The notes under the pieces were generated by a model. It saw nothing but the letters and a program-made list of their open reading frames with translations, had not been told where the DNA came from and ran no database searches. Shown piece after piece: positions 11,161 to 24,262 of a DNA stretch of 64,000 nt. The DNA is taken from assembly GCA_023974075.1 (NCBI GenBank), contig CM043801.1:31529990-31593989 (forward strand). Direction: 5' to 3'. Position 1 is the first letter of the stretch. Every line of letters begins with the position of its first letter. Both the position numbers and the translations under genes were made by a program. Source of the DNA: Chaenocephalus aceratus. Lineage: Eukaryota > Chordata > Actinopteri > Perciformes > Channichthyidae.

Positions 11161-12571
11161 GCCCATTTCAGAATAATATATATTATTATTATTATTTATA
11201 ATCATACTTATAAAGATAAATCAATTATTGAAGCTATTGATTACGTTTTTATATATATTCCTTACTCTATTTGTGTATTTTTCTGGACTGATGTTCGAGT
11301 TGTATTAAAAGTATAGCCTTTTTCTGATTTGTACTTAAATTAGTTGAGTTTGTTGACAAAAACAGGTTCCCAGTTGCATCCATTAAACTCAGTAAAATAC
11401 TTGAAAACCAAATAACAAATCAATAGAAATACATTTAAAAATATAAACAAAAATGAAAGGAAAAACACTTTTTTTTTTTTAAATAGAATAAAAATAAAAG
11501 TGTAAATGGTATTTTTCCACATTTTGTTACAGATCTATTAAATAATCAGTTCCTTCAAATTACAAAAAGCGAGATTTAAAGTCTTAACCCTGCGTGCTTT
11601 TGGTTTTATCTGCTGAGGTTTGAAGATATCCATCTTGTTTGAATGAAAAAGTCCCTTTGAAAACTGTGACTGTTCTGTTGGTTCATCACATGATGCTAAA
11701 ATCTTTGGTCCCAATCTGTGTGAGATACAGTAACTGAAGAGCTGTGTCAGATTGCATGATGGATGTCTGTAGCGCTACAGGGGGGGGAAACAAGCAGAGA
11801 CATGTCGTCGACCCATGTCAACAATCTGCGGCGCTCTCCGGGAAAAAAACAGCTTTGAAACTTTTGAGTATTGAGTATTTTGAGTATCACATTATTCATG
11901 AATGGCACTTAAAAACTATGGCTGGTGGGGAGAATTGTTTTTGTTGGTAACCTAGGTTTAACTAAAATGTATTGATTTTATTTATCTGCATCTTGCCTTC
12001 TAGTGCAACATAGCTCCATCGTTTCTATTTTGTGAACTGCACTTATAACTTCACACTGTACATTTTACTTTTATATTTAATATGCCACTCCTTGCACAAT
12101 TCATGAAAATAACATCCTACTTTTATATTGTGTTAGCTATAAATTGGCCCTTCAATAGTGTTTTATTTGTCAGATAGTTACAGTCAACCTCTTTTTTTGT
12201 ACTAGTTGGTTCTGTTTTATTTGGAGATGTTTTTATGTTTTTATTCTGCTGTAATAAAACATTTCAATCAATAAAGTATATCTTAGCTGTACCTTATCAA
12301 CAAATACCTCCTGTTGCATTAAGATTCAAACACGTTCAGGCAGACTGAACATTTGGGTTTGTTTCACATTTCTGGAAAGGTTCAGAATAAAGCGGATGCC
12401 CACTCCAATCTGCGTGTGCATTGGTGGCTGCACGCTTCACATGGAAGCAGCCGTCGTCTAATGAGAAGCATTCCTGTGTGAGAGAGGAAATCATGGCCGC
12501 TCTGCAAGTCCTATCATTTTCAGGATTTGTACCTTTGATTTTTGGCTTCCCCCTAATCACCCCAGTGCAAC

Positions 12572-12730
<159 letters not shown>

Positions 12731-12757
12731 TCTAGCATTACTATACTTGTGGGGACC

Positions 12758-12996
12758 TAAATCTGTTTACATAGTCACGTGTGGGGACTCGCCTCCCTTA
12801 TGGGGACAAATTGGAGGTCCCCATAAGGGGGATCATTAATTTTAGGGTGAAGACTTGGTTAGGTTTAGGGGAAGGTTAAGGTTAAGGTTTAGGGTTAGGG
12901 TTAGGGTTAGGCATGTGTTGGTTATGGTTAAGGTTAGGATAAGTCTCCAGGAAATGCATGTAAGTGAATGTAATGTCCCCCGAAGTGATGTATACA
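12758..12996 (+). repeat. Dispersed repeat copy B with telomere-like units
   Basis: A near-identical copy of 1-205 with several more AGGTTAAGGTT and GGGTTA units in the middle (about 12860-12912). The unit has therefore expanded or contracted at the telomere-like section while its ends stayed conserved. Confidence 0.85.
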
Positions 12997-12997
12997 T

Positions 12998-13165
<168 letters not shown>

Positions 13166-14481
13166 GGGGGGATTCACACTCATGTGGTTTCGGGTAGTCT
13201 TCAAGGGCAGGCCACATGTTGCTGGAGTTGCTATCTGCTGAGAGAAGGTGGTGCTCAGGATGAAATGTGATAGGGGATGTTTTCATCCTGCCTTTGTCCT
13301 ATAGTGAGGAATGCAGACAGTTTGGTTGGGGGTCTGTCATTACTCCCAAATAGAGAGAAATCTAATTACTGATGTCAGTGACGGCTGGCTCCTGTGTGTC
13401 ATATCGTCTGATCGCTGAGCTGGAGAAACATCTGGTGACGTTGAAAAGAGTGAAGAGGTCAAAACTCCAGCAACACTTGTGGTGTATAGAATATTTGTAT
13501 CGTAAGGCAAACGTATTTCATCTTGTGGAATCCATCAGGGTCATCATGAAAAGCGTCTGACTTGTTTCCTTCTCTGTGCGCCTAAAAAACAGTGAAGTTG
13601 TGCCAGAAACCCCCTTCTGCTTCCCCGTGAGAAAGACTTACAACAACCTCTCTGAGCTTTTAAAACTTGAAAGGCAACCAGAGTCAGAAAAACGTGAACC
13701 GATAAATAAAATATGAAAGAATTTGTTCTGGAAAGATGTCAGAATACATAGAAATCAGGTTTTATCTCATTTAATCTCTTGATGTCCACCCTTGAATGAT
13801 CCCTCAAGTCCTTTAAAGTACAACATCCTGACTGTTATGTCTACTTGTTCCAATACTTAATCAAATCGTTTTTATGGCTGCACCAGATGTCTTGTGCATT
13901 ATTTTACACACATATCCTATAATTAAGTCGGACATATTTGGTATCTTTGGAAACTTTGTGATCTCGCCTAGATGTCTGGGGGTTTGAACAATGATTGGCC
14001 ACAGGATGTAAGTGTGTAGTGATTCATGGGTTCAAGAGGTTAGCTGGTTCTAACAAAATATATACTCGTAAATTGTTCCCTGATTAACAAGGTATCATAC
14101 AATGGCATAAAATGACAATTATATATGAAGATCAATTGTGATAGGCCTTAAACATATATATATATATATATTTGTGGGATTAAATATCTATTTAACACAA
14201 AAGGTACTGTGGTGTTAACATACATTTTTGTGAATTGATCTTCAAAACAACAACAGCCGACAGAATCAAACCTTTCTGTACATGTTTAACATGACAAAAA
14301 ACATTTTTATTAAACGTAAAGTAATCCACACCCATATATCATCTTAACATTGTTAGATGTTATACTTGTAATGTTAAAGACATTTAATAAATCATTTTCT
14401 GATTAGCTGTTGGACTTTCTGTTGGACAGACTTTACCCAAACCTGCTTGCTGTGTTTCCTTCGACCTGACTTTGTAAGTAT

Positions 14482-14500
14482 ACTACATTTCCCAGAATGC
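14482..14500 (+). promoter_or_regulatory. ZNF143/THAP11-type (SBS) motif match
   Basis: ACTACATTTCCCAGAATGC matches the established ZNF143/STAF binding consensus, approximately ACTACAnnTCCCAGnATGC. No CpG-rich promoter or first exon is evident beside it, so function is unproven. Confidence 0.45.
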
Positions 14501-15820
14501 AATCTGCTAATCGAGTTAATTCCATGCAGCTGCGGGCTACAGGTGTTTGAGAGGTTTTCCAATCAAGCCAGAGGGACTAAAAACACAACATGTCCTGTAG
14601 ACCGGCTGCGTTAAGGTTAATTATGTCTTCAATTCAATTTATGTACAGCTGCTGAGTGTTGATTATGAAATGTTGAGTCTTTAAAGTCACACTTTTGTTT
14701 TATTCTGAGGCACTGAAACTAAAATCTGAATAACGTTTTACTGACTATATGTGCTCAAATAATATTCCCACACTGTCTATATGTGGCTGTGTCCATTGAA
14801 ATGAGATAAAAGCAACACAAAACAACATTATTGACACATTATGGTACAGCAGCAGTAGTTGTAGTCCATTAGTCCTTTTAGAAGTTGCTCTGAATCTCAA
14901 ATATTTATGGAAAGTGTAATTTCATTCTTACATTTATATTATTTGATATCACAGTATGAGTGTCAATAAAAGCTCAGGAACAGCTAATACACATTAAGTT
15001 TTTCTGCTGTGTGTTGATAGGATGTTTTTAAAAACTCTGCTTTAAACAAACAATTTCAACTTAACTTATTTAAACTCACCATTTTGTACTGTAGCTTTTG
15101 ACTTTGTCACAGTCTTTGTCTGCGATTGAAGTTTGCTTAGTGTCATAGAGATGGATCTGTTGACATGTAAAAGATATGTTGGCTTTACATGTCAGGGGAA
15201 ATAAGTAAGAAGGCAGCTGTTATGGCCACAACCACGGATGTTGTCTTCTTTATGTTGCTTGATTATTGTCATTTAACTAAGTGTTTTAACTTTTGCTGAA
15301 GCAGCATGTAGTAAAGGCTCTGTAGAATTAAAACATCTGGCCTCGAATGTTAAGCATCTGCCTAAAGAGAAAGCATCATCAGGACATTTCTCATGTCATC
15401 GCTTCAAGACATTCACTCTTTGGCATCGAGAAGCTTTGTCTGCGGCCTGGCTTCATTCAAACCTCTGACGGTGGCTCTGCTTTGTTTATCAAGATTAATG
15501 TGTCAGGAATTGAAATGCTTCACGCCTGAACTTGTTTTTGAAATGTGTGTGTCTGGTTTTGAACAAATGCGTTGTACTTATCACCTGCAATGTTGACCTT
15601 GTGTGAACTCTGCAGATGCATTACAACTCAAAGGAGTATTAATGTAACATATTGGGCTGAAGATTAGCATACATCTGGAGGTGTGTTTATTGCCACGTAG
15701 AGAATCCAACATATACTGTCTTTCCCAAATCTTGAGGGAAATATTAGTTGTTTATGTTCACCTGATCATCTCTCTGCTGTTTGATGAATGGCAGATACAA
15801 TATGTGAAAAGTATAGTTAA

Positions 15821-16201
15821 AGGTGGGGTAGGTAAGTTTCAGAAACCGGCTCGAGATACACATTTTGTTATATTCCATGGGATGCTCTTAACATCCCGAT
15901 AGCAATGAATATCTGAAGTGCTTTGACAAAAAATCCATAAAAAAATGTCATCTGTAGAAGCTGTGATACTGTAAAAAGTACAACCAATCCGTTTAGCCGG
16001 CCCGGCTAAAGTAACTGGATGGCCTACCTGCCTGTCAGCCTTCCATCGGGGCACAAACTTATCTCGTGCCCTCATTGGTCATGTGCGCGTTCGTGTGTGT
16101 TGGAGGAGGGGCTCTATAAGGAAGTGGCAGATTTTCTCCGGTTGTGTATTTTCAAATTCTAGCGATCTCGAGCCGGTTTCTCAAACTTACCTACCCCACC
16201 T
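15821..16201 (+). mobile_element. TTAA-flanked palindromic-ended element (AGGTGGGGTAGG family), copy 1
   Basis: Ends are AGGTGGGGTAGGTAAGTTTC and a near-perfect inverted copy ending CTTACCTACCCCACCT. The inverted repeats run about 38 bp, reaching GAAACCGGCTCGAGAT. TTAA flanks at 15817-15820 and 16202-16205. It is 381 bp with no coding capacity. Four other copies lie in the window (18767, 27820, 41723, 52856). The open frames crossing them are copies of one another, not genes. Confidence 0.88.
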
Positions 16202-16205
16202 TTAA

Positions 16206-17984
16206 GTCAAACCAAAACAATGAGCTGAAGGATGCTAAAATGCCCTCAAGAGCTTAAGAGATGTGCAGTAACGTCAAAGGGTCATGAGTTAAGCCTTTCC
16301 CGTTAGCAATGGATTTGATCTATCTTTAATATACAAATATGTTCTTGTCCAGCTTTAAGACGCATCTAGAATTATGTATGTTTGTGTTCAACAACATAAG
16401 CTCCGAAACACATCAAGCTTAGAAAATTGGAAAAATTGAAAAAGCAATATATTTCTAAGGGCGTTAAACTACCTTTTGTCCTTCCCGATTAACTTTACTA
16501 TTTGAAAATGCATCCTTCATGGGCCTTACTGAAATCCTCTCCTGAAGATGTGACATTCACTTGATAGCAGTCTTGTCAAATCTGACATTTTGGAAGGAAC
16601 CTCCAAAACCTCCAAATCGCAGTTTATCTCCCCATGTGGCTTTGTAAACAACATTCACCCGAGATATATGGCTTCGTCTAAACCCTGAGTCGTGATCATG
16701 TTCTTAGTGTTGGGTGCTCGCCGCGTGGGGAAGCCTCGGAGCTCCAACAGATGCACACGATTAACTCTTCAGATTAGTCACCTTTTGAAGTTCAAGTTCC
16801 TTTTTTGTGACATTTTCTTTTAGACCAGCAATGTCAATGTAACCCGAGACAGAGGGGAGGGTTGGGTGAGCTGGGAGTGAGGCGGGGGGGAGGGGGGGGG
16901 GCGGCGTTGGGGTTGTTTTGGGTGGTCCGCCCCAGAATGAGGAATGCTGAAAGTTTGCCTTTGAGCTCAGACGGATTGCTCTGTCGCTGAGTATCAGATT
17001 TGGCCTCGGAAACGCAAACGTTCTGCCTCAAACATGTGCGCTGGGTTGTACAGCTGGACTAAAATGCATTGGTTTATTAACAAGTCAACACTTACATGAT
17101 GTAATATAATCGCTTGATATAAATATAATAGAAATGGCTTACTTTATAATCCTCTTCAATTTGACAGTATTGTTTGCAAAAATAAAGTCAATGGGAAGAA
17201 TATGGGCTGTCACAGGAAAGAAAAACGACTTCATTGGGTTTAAGGCGCTTTTTCAAATCAATATCAAAGATTATTGAACTTCTTAAGAAAATTGTATATA
17301 CGGTCACAAATTACATATAAATTATAGATTCATATAACTAATGAAAAACAAAAGTATCAGAGAAAATGCAACATAAACTTGCATCATTGTGAAGGATGAC
17401 GGAAACCATCGTGAGAAATGGACTCGCCTTGTAGTTTACGTCTTTAGTTGGCGGTGGGATTTATGACCGACACTGCAGGAAGCCTTGCCATGTATTTGGT
17501 TTCACATTGTGGGTAGTCTTTATAGTATCATGGTTGAGTGTGGTTTACCCTGCACCCTTAGGAGAAGCACTGCTGGTAGACTTAAACGATATAAAGGACA
17601 GCGATTAGGACGTCTGATAGTAAAGGACGGCTCTGGGTAATTTGTTCTATGATCAAATCCAGATAAGCTGAGGGGAAGCATGTGATGAGATTTGAATCAG
17701 GCTTCTTCATACTGTACATCAAGAACCTCAGGCTTTATAATGACCATAAGCGTCAAGATGTACTGTGTGTTAATGTAAATAAGCTTTATACATCCTGAAG
17801 ACATGAAACATGCTTCATGCCAGCACCTCCTCCCCGTGGATCCTTAATTAGCCACAACAAACCAGAGCAGGTGGTTCAGGTGCTTTGTTCTGTAGTCGCA
17901 GTGTGTGGAGGATTCATTGTCATCCAGCACGTGCACTCATCAGCCAAACGGCTCGCTGCACCCTCACTGCGAGGGGGACCCGAG
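16206..17984. other. No gene seen; G-rich patch inside
   Basis: AT-rich sequence without a supported exon. A G-rich block at 16851-16912 (several runs of 4-10 G) could form a G-quadruplex. It is flanked by nothing resembling a promoter or exon. Confidence 0.5.
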
Positions 17985-18326
17985 TTCCCATCAGCAAAAA
18001 CACGTGGGTTTCTATCCTGGCTCCAAAATGGTGGAATGAGCTCCCCATTGACATCAGGACAGCAGATAGCTTACACACCTTCCGGGGGAGACTGAAAACT
18101 CATCTCTTTCGACTCCACTTCGAGCGATAGAATTACTAACAAAGCACTTATATACTAACAAAGGGCTGGCTTATCTATAGCCAGTTGAGCAGCACTTGAA
18201 ATGTTTTGGCTCTATGAAACCTGATGTACTTTATGATTCTGTTTTCTTCTAGTTTGTATCTTCCTGGTCGAATGCACTTATTGTAAGTCGCTTTGGATAA
18301 AAGCGTCAGCAATATGCAATGTAATC
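17985..18326 (+). mobile_element. L2/Maui-type LINE 3' end
   Basis: The frame to 18128 encodes the conserved LINE C-terminal segment (WWNELPIDIRTADSLHTF, then LKTHLF). It is followed by the typical untranslated tail, with ATTGTAAGTCGCTTTGGATA and AAAAGCGTCAGCAATATGCA. The upstream part back to about 17890 is in other frames and is probably the same element, degraded. The open frames here are not host genes. Confidence 0.8.
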
Positions 18327-18766
18327 CTGCATGAACGTCCAATGGTGATGGATTGATCCTAACTTGTGAGGAACTTGTCATCTCCATCCTTTTTAAAACA
18401 GATAGTGATTAAACAAGGATCATCGGATGAATCTAGTGGGAGAGACGTACTTTCTTAATTCATAAAAACAAACTAAAGTATGCATTTTATTCAATTTTGT
18501 AAAAGATAATTGAAAAAAAAAGGGTACACAAAGCTGAGACTTTAAACACATTTGACAGATAGTAGGTATATCTATCCTTAGTAATGTGAGTGAAGCAAAC
18601 AATAAAAGAAGTGCTCAGATATCTTGCTCAGGTAGAAGTATTACTGCAATACCAAACAGTGACTTACATATTTTCTGGTAAATTACATTATGAGATGCAG
18701 ATGAGTGGAACTAGAATAAATTGGATATACACAAGTACCTCAAACTGTACTTGAATCTGTACTTAA

Positions 18767-19123
18767 AGGTGGGGTAGGTACGTTTTAGAAACCGGCTCGA
18801 GATCGCTAGAATTTGAAAATACACAACCGGAGAACATCTGCCACTTCCTCACAGAGCCCCTCCTCCAACACACACGAACGCGCACATGACCAATGAGGGC
18901 ACGAGATAAATGTGTGCCCCGATGGAAGGCTGGCAGGCAGGTAGGCCGGCTAAACGGATTGGTTGTACTTTTTACAGTATTACGGCTTCTACAGATGACA
19001 TTTGTTATGGATTTGTTGTCAAAGCACTTCAGATATTCATAGCTATCGGGATGTTAAGAACATTCCATGGAATATAACAAAAAGTGTATCTCGAGCCGGT
19101 TTCTGAAACTTACCTACCCACCT
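18767..19123 (-). mobile_element. AGGTGGGGTAGG-family element, copy 2 (inverted)
   Basis: Opposite orientation to copy 1, about 357 bp. TTAA lies on the left (18763-18766), and a mutated GTAA lies on the right. Its left flank ends in CAAACTGTACTTGAATCTGTAC, the edge of a GTACTT-type repeat, so this copy sits inside an older repeat. Confidence 0.85.
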
Positions 19124-19281
19124 GTAAGCCCGCATGTGTTCCACCACTGGACAGTGTAATGAACACAATAAGACATTGCTGTTCTGAGCCAATATTGAGT
19201 TGTTCTTCACAAAGCATGCATGCAGAAAAAGGAGCTTGGCTTGAGCAGTCATTGTTCACAAACTAATTTGTCCTTTACATG

Positions 19282-19316
19282 CATCTGATTTGCATTTATG
19301 AAATGCAAATCAGATG
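19282..19316. repeat. Perfect 16-bp hairpin with two opposed octamer motifs
   Basis: Arms are CATCTGATTTGCATTT (19282-19297) and the exact complement (19301-19316) with a 3-nt ATG loop. Each arm contains the POU/Oct octamer ATTTGCAT. Confidence 0.92.
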
Positions 19317-20280
19317 TTTATAGATGATGAATTACTTGTTGCAAACCACTAGCATATGTGTAACAGAAATGGATAAATGCTTATCCTGCACTGAGCAACA
19401 GACTGCACGCAACAAAAAAGAACCTTATCTTTATCTGCATGAACTCAGATATTAAAGAGAGAAATCAATGATGGATTAAAATAATAACATGACTGCATCC
19501 ATCTCAAGCAGCCAACATGAATTATCTACAACGTTTCCTTCTTTTTAAGGATCCTTCTATAAAAATAAGTAATAAGAAAAAGTGTTTTCTTCATAGTCAC
19601 AATAACGCTGGTAGACAGAGCTGGAAACCCTTTCATGTTTGTAACTTTTTAATCAACATTTCCTTTAAAAAATAAGATGAAGTGAGACCTAATAGCTAAA
19701 TGAATCAAGCTTTAAAGAAGCATATATGTAGAAACACAAGTATTTCGAGTATAAATGTGTATTAAAGTCTGCAGCTGCACTGTTGGTTCCTTCACAAACT
19801 CGGATGGCAGGCACTCTGACAAACCATGAGGCAAGTGTTTGAGATAGTTTAGATATTGTCGGACATTTTCCTCGGTCACTCCTTCCATCTGTTTCCATCC
19901 TGCTGGAGGGACCAGACAAATAAAACTGCCGAGAGACGGAGTCGGTGAAATGTTTGAAAATCCATTGCCTCACAACTCATCAGTAATGAAGTGTTTGAAA
20001 TAGTGCGGGCTGCAGACGAGGAAAAGGAAGAAATGAGACGGCTTCGGGCTCTGTGACAAATCCTCTGCAGCTCTCTAATGGCTCAGAGAGTCATACAACA
20101 CTTCAGCCCGGCCATTAATAAACTCAAGTCCGAGGCTCTGAGACACTTTGCTTAATCAGTGTCTTCTAAAGTGACATTCACACTTTACTTCACTTGAGTT
20201 GGTGATGGTGAGGGAATCACATCTGGACCCTGATGGGCGGACACTGTTAGTTTGTTGAGATAAACCCAATTCGTAGAAAT
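19317..20280. other. No gene seen
   Basis: AT-rich sequence. The minus-strand open frame at 19689-19973 has no recognisable similarity or splice context. Confidence 0.5.
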
Positions 20281-20337
20281 TAAAGGGGCCCTTTTATGCT
20301 TTTGGGGGTGTTCCCTTTCCTGTAGTGTGTTATATGC
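20281..20337 (+). mobile_element. Left end of CCTATTATGC-family element
   Basis: TTAAAGGGGCCCTTTTATGC and the following TTCCCTTTCCTGTAGTGTGT match the start of the element at 32400. It is cut off by the hAT element beginning about 20338. Confidence 0.65.
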
Positions 20338-21182
20338 AGTGTTGTGCTAGTTACTGAAAACCAGTAACTAGTTACCATTACTAGTTACTTCATTTCAAAA
20401 GTAACTCAGTTACTTTACTGATTACTTACACAAAAAAGTAATGCGTTACTGTGAAAAGTAACATTTTAGTTACTTAAAAAAGGGCTCCCATACAATCTGT
20501 TGATCAACTTGACATGCACTATATGCAATCTGGATAGCATCGATATTAGCTGGCTTTACATTTTTGTATATTCTTTCTCCAGGTAGTTGTAAAAACTACC
20601 GTTTCATATGCCGTGTGCCGCCCGGACATGCTATCATGCTAACTAGCTCCCTGAAAGCGGGTGACTCCACTGTAGCAATAGCCTGCATGTGTTCTACAAC
20701 ATACCGTGCAATGGCTTTATGGACTTTCCCCTGGCTAGCAGTCCCTCGGTTAAAATCCAGCCGCTGTTGCTTAGGTGCAGGTGGAGGTGGAGTGGCGTCG
20801 GCTGAGTCTCTGTGGTCTTAGCTACTAGCTTCGTCCCAGCATGTTGTTTCTGCAGATGTTTTAAGAGATTTGAATGAATGACTGGTTCGGGCAGTAGATA
20901 GGCTCTTTGACCCGCCAGGACACAACTTACATTTAACAGAAACGTTCTTTTCTTTGTGCTCGACAAAAGTGAAATAGTGAGAATATCTCCAGGTGGAGAA
21001 ACTAGACTTGAGCTCCGCCGCCGCCATGATAGTCTTGTTAGTAAACAACACAAACACGCCCACAGCCCGTCTCCGCATGTGACACAGGACGTATTTAAGT
21101 ACATTTACTCAAGTACTGTACTTAAGTACAGTTCTCATCTCTGTTCACCTGGCTGTTGACTATATAAAAAAACTAACGCAGT
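20338..21182 (-). mobile_element. hAT transposon remnant with BED zinc-finger fragment
   Basis: The left side is built of GTTACTGAAAACCAGTAACT-type repeats typical of a fish hAT end, and GCAGTAACTGAGTAACGCAC lies near 21178. On the minus strand about 21055-20820, the start of a transposase is readable: WRYSHYFTFVEHKEKNVSVK, then CKLCPGG. This is the beginning of a BED-type zinc finger. The expected second half (HLQKQHAGTKL) continues in another frame, so there is a frameshift. The remainder of the transposase is absent. Confidence 0.7.
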
Positions 21183-21212
21183 AACTGAGTAACGCACCAT
21201 GTGCACCACGCA

Positions 21213-21226
21213 CCCCCCCCCCCCCC
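21213..21226 (+). repeat. Poly-C run (14 C)
   Basis: An uninterrupted homopolymer between two transposon fragments. Confidence 0.95.
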
Positions 21227-21248
21227 ACCCTGTCTGAAACGCCTCCAT

Positions 21249-21482
21249 TGGATTCCTTTGTTTACTTCCGTAACATAGTGACATCACTATGTAACAACTT
21301 GCACTTCTATTGGCTAGCGCTTCAACACATTGTACTTGAGGAGCGGGACATCTCTAAGTGGTTGACCAATCACAACAGAGCCGACCAGCGAACCAATCAG
21401 AGCAGACTGGGCTCTGGTTTCAGACAGAGGGTGAAAAGAGGTGCAGCAGCAAAATGAGAAAAATAAAGAGCTTTTTGAACAT
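21249..21482 (-). mobile_element. CCTATTATGC-family miniature element, inverted and partial
   Basis: It contains the family landmarks in reverse order: GTAACATAGTGACATCACTA, GGGACATCTCTAAGTGGTTG, two CCAAT boxes, a CAGACAGAGGG segment and GAGCTTTTTGAACATT. It ends there without the terminal inverted repeat. Confidence 0.75.
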
Positions 21483-21977
21483 TTCCTCTTCCACAACACA
21501 ACTTCCTAAAGCAAACTGTCTATTCATTTTGATTACATCTTTAACTATAAATCAGGATAATTTGTCATTAACAAAGTAAATCATTAGTGAAGGATCATTA
21601 GCTTCTTTCATTACAATAATCAATCATACTTGATGTTATAGATGTCAATGGCTCGCTTTCTAATATCCAACCAAGATGAATTTGAGTGGTGTCCATAAAT
21701 AGTCATTATGTAAAGCGGGATCTGCCAGTGAACAGCAAAAGGGTTTTCATTATAATCTGTCAAATGATGTTTTCATTCATGCTGTCGTGATCTGTAAAGC
21801 ATGATTAAACATTTTCAAAGCCATTTCTACCAACTTAAACACTTTTTATAAAGTATCACTTTGTTTAAGTACTTATCGGCCAATCAAAACCACCCTGTAC
21901 TTTTAGAAAGAGCCGTGAAAAGTATTTGAATGTAAGTTTGATCCAGCTCACAAATGGGGCTCACATTTAATGTCCTC

Positions 21978-22059
<82 letters not shown>

Positions 22060-23413
22060 TTCACATTCAATGCAGAAAGCCCCACAGAAACACATAAAAG
22101 AATAGGGATTATCTTCTGAATTTCGCCCAGCCCATGGTGTTATGCAAACAAGATGGAGTGAAGAGGGGAGATGTGGTTAGTTGAGTCTATCTCTTGAACC
22201 CAGAGGAGGCAGATCTATCAGGCTTTAAGTCCTAATGTGCTGCAGCTGATCCCTCCAGCTTTCACAGCCTCATTCCATCTTTCAATCACGAGATTACAAC
22301 GGACCCTTAATGCGACACAGACTCCACATTTCCCGAGTCTGTAAAGGCCTGCGGGCATCCAGATCATATAGTTCACATTGGGCTTGAAACAGTCCGAAGA
22401 TGACAAAAGTATGTGACGCGCACACACACACACACTGGGACACACACACTGTTTTCATCAGCCAATGGACGGGAGGAGAGGGAGGTGATGAACTGCACTA
22501 AAGACGTTGGGAGGGAAATTAGTTTTTGATCAAGGTTGGATTAAAAACGAAAAGAAAGTTTCGACCTCTGGAATGTATGGGCTGATAACTAAGTATAAAA
22601 CACACATTTCCCCCCGCTTAGCGTTTTACAAGTGGTGTTTATGTTGGCGCCACGGTCACAAAGAAAACCAAATCACTTTACATTCCCCCTTGAGAGCAAC
22701 CAACAACACAGGACGCACTGCAATTTGTTTTCCACGGTTACTTCGGTTGTTGCAATGTTCGCCATTTCCCCTTCTTGGAATATTAACTCCAACAAGGACC
22801 GGAGGACGCTCTTCGGTCAGCTACCGATGGCTGAGGGGAAATACATCTCTATCCTCCTCTTGTTTTAGTTGTGCAATAGTTGTTGTGCCTTGTGTGTGCC
22901 AAAAATTGAGATTTAAAACAACAAGAATGTCATAGTGAATTTGAGACGTATATGCAACCAATCTAAACGCTGATTATGTGATTAGCTCATAATGATGAGT
23001 TAAAGCAAACATCCAAGTCTGTGTTGAACACATTCTGTGGGGTATCCTTCAAAGTGTAGGTCTTTACCAAATTCACCATTCGTGCTTCTGAGATGGTGTT
23101 TCATTGCTGACCCCAGTCCTTATCGTCCCATTGGTCAAAACACTTCCAATGAAACAACCAACAACCAACTCGATTTGACTAACTGACTTTTTAGCTTTAG
23201 CCTAATTTAAGTTTTCGGACAAGCATTTTCTGATTTAACAAGGACTCAATATTTTGTCCGGCGGTATGGTAACATACTGCTGTCTTCTTTCTGAGTCAAA
23301 GTTTAAAAAATGTCTTAGTTTCCAATTATTTGTTAGGCAAACTCAGGGGGCTTAAAGTGACCCATAAACGCAAAAGATTTCTTTCTGGGTCACTGAAGCA
23401 GAACTAAACACAC

Positions 23414-23459
<46 letters not shown>

Positions 23460-23595
23460 GCAGATAAAAGGACAGGTGGGTTTTGAATCCAAACTAAAAG
23501 ATTTCTACACACACTAAAGAAAAGATGAGAACGTTTATGCTTTGTGGAGTTAAATTACCCACACACACAAACATATGCATCAGAGAATGCAAACA

Positions 23596-23634
<39 letters not shown>

Positions 23635-24262
23635 ACACACACACACACACACACTCACACACACTCACTCACAGAGACTTATGGGATAATCAGACACTGC
23701 TGAGTGGTTGCATTGTTGATGACAAGGTCCCGTGAAGGAAGGACGGGCTTCCTGTCTGTGATCTTGTTGTCATGGCGACAGCAGGTCCCAGTCAAATGGA
23801 TTAGCTCGGATGCTTTGATCTTTAAGAGGGAAACCAAAGAGGATCCCTAAATGGGCTCCACTCGACCACATAAAACAAACCACGTGCATAGTTCGGGAGT
23901 TTTTCTGTCAGGGGTTTTCATCCTTCTCCACGCTCACTGGAAAAACCTGCATTTTAAATCTTCATTTTAAATCTCTTAAACCAGCGTCTTGTTGGTTTGG
24001 TCACACGACAATTTGTTTGAGGCAGGAAACATTTTATTGGACGAAGTAAATACGAGTGAGTGGAGCCAAATAATCAGTCTTTGTACTGTCGGGACGTGTC
24101 AGTTACCTGGCAAGGTTAACGGGTTAGTTAGATCAAATAAAATACACTCAGGCGCTGACGTTTTGTTGACAATGGCAGTAAATCGCTTGCAACTTGAGCA
24201 GTTGGCTTCCGTACATGTGGCTGGTTTGAACATGAAAGCTCATGTTGGTACTTTGGGTTTAA
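21483..24262. other. No gene seen; CA microsatellites inside
   Basis: Contains (CA)n tracts at 21979-22056, 23408-23457 and 23597-23672 (the last interrupted by AG and TC). The open frames in 22507-22935 are unsupported. No exon or RNA gene recognised. Confidence 0.6.
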
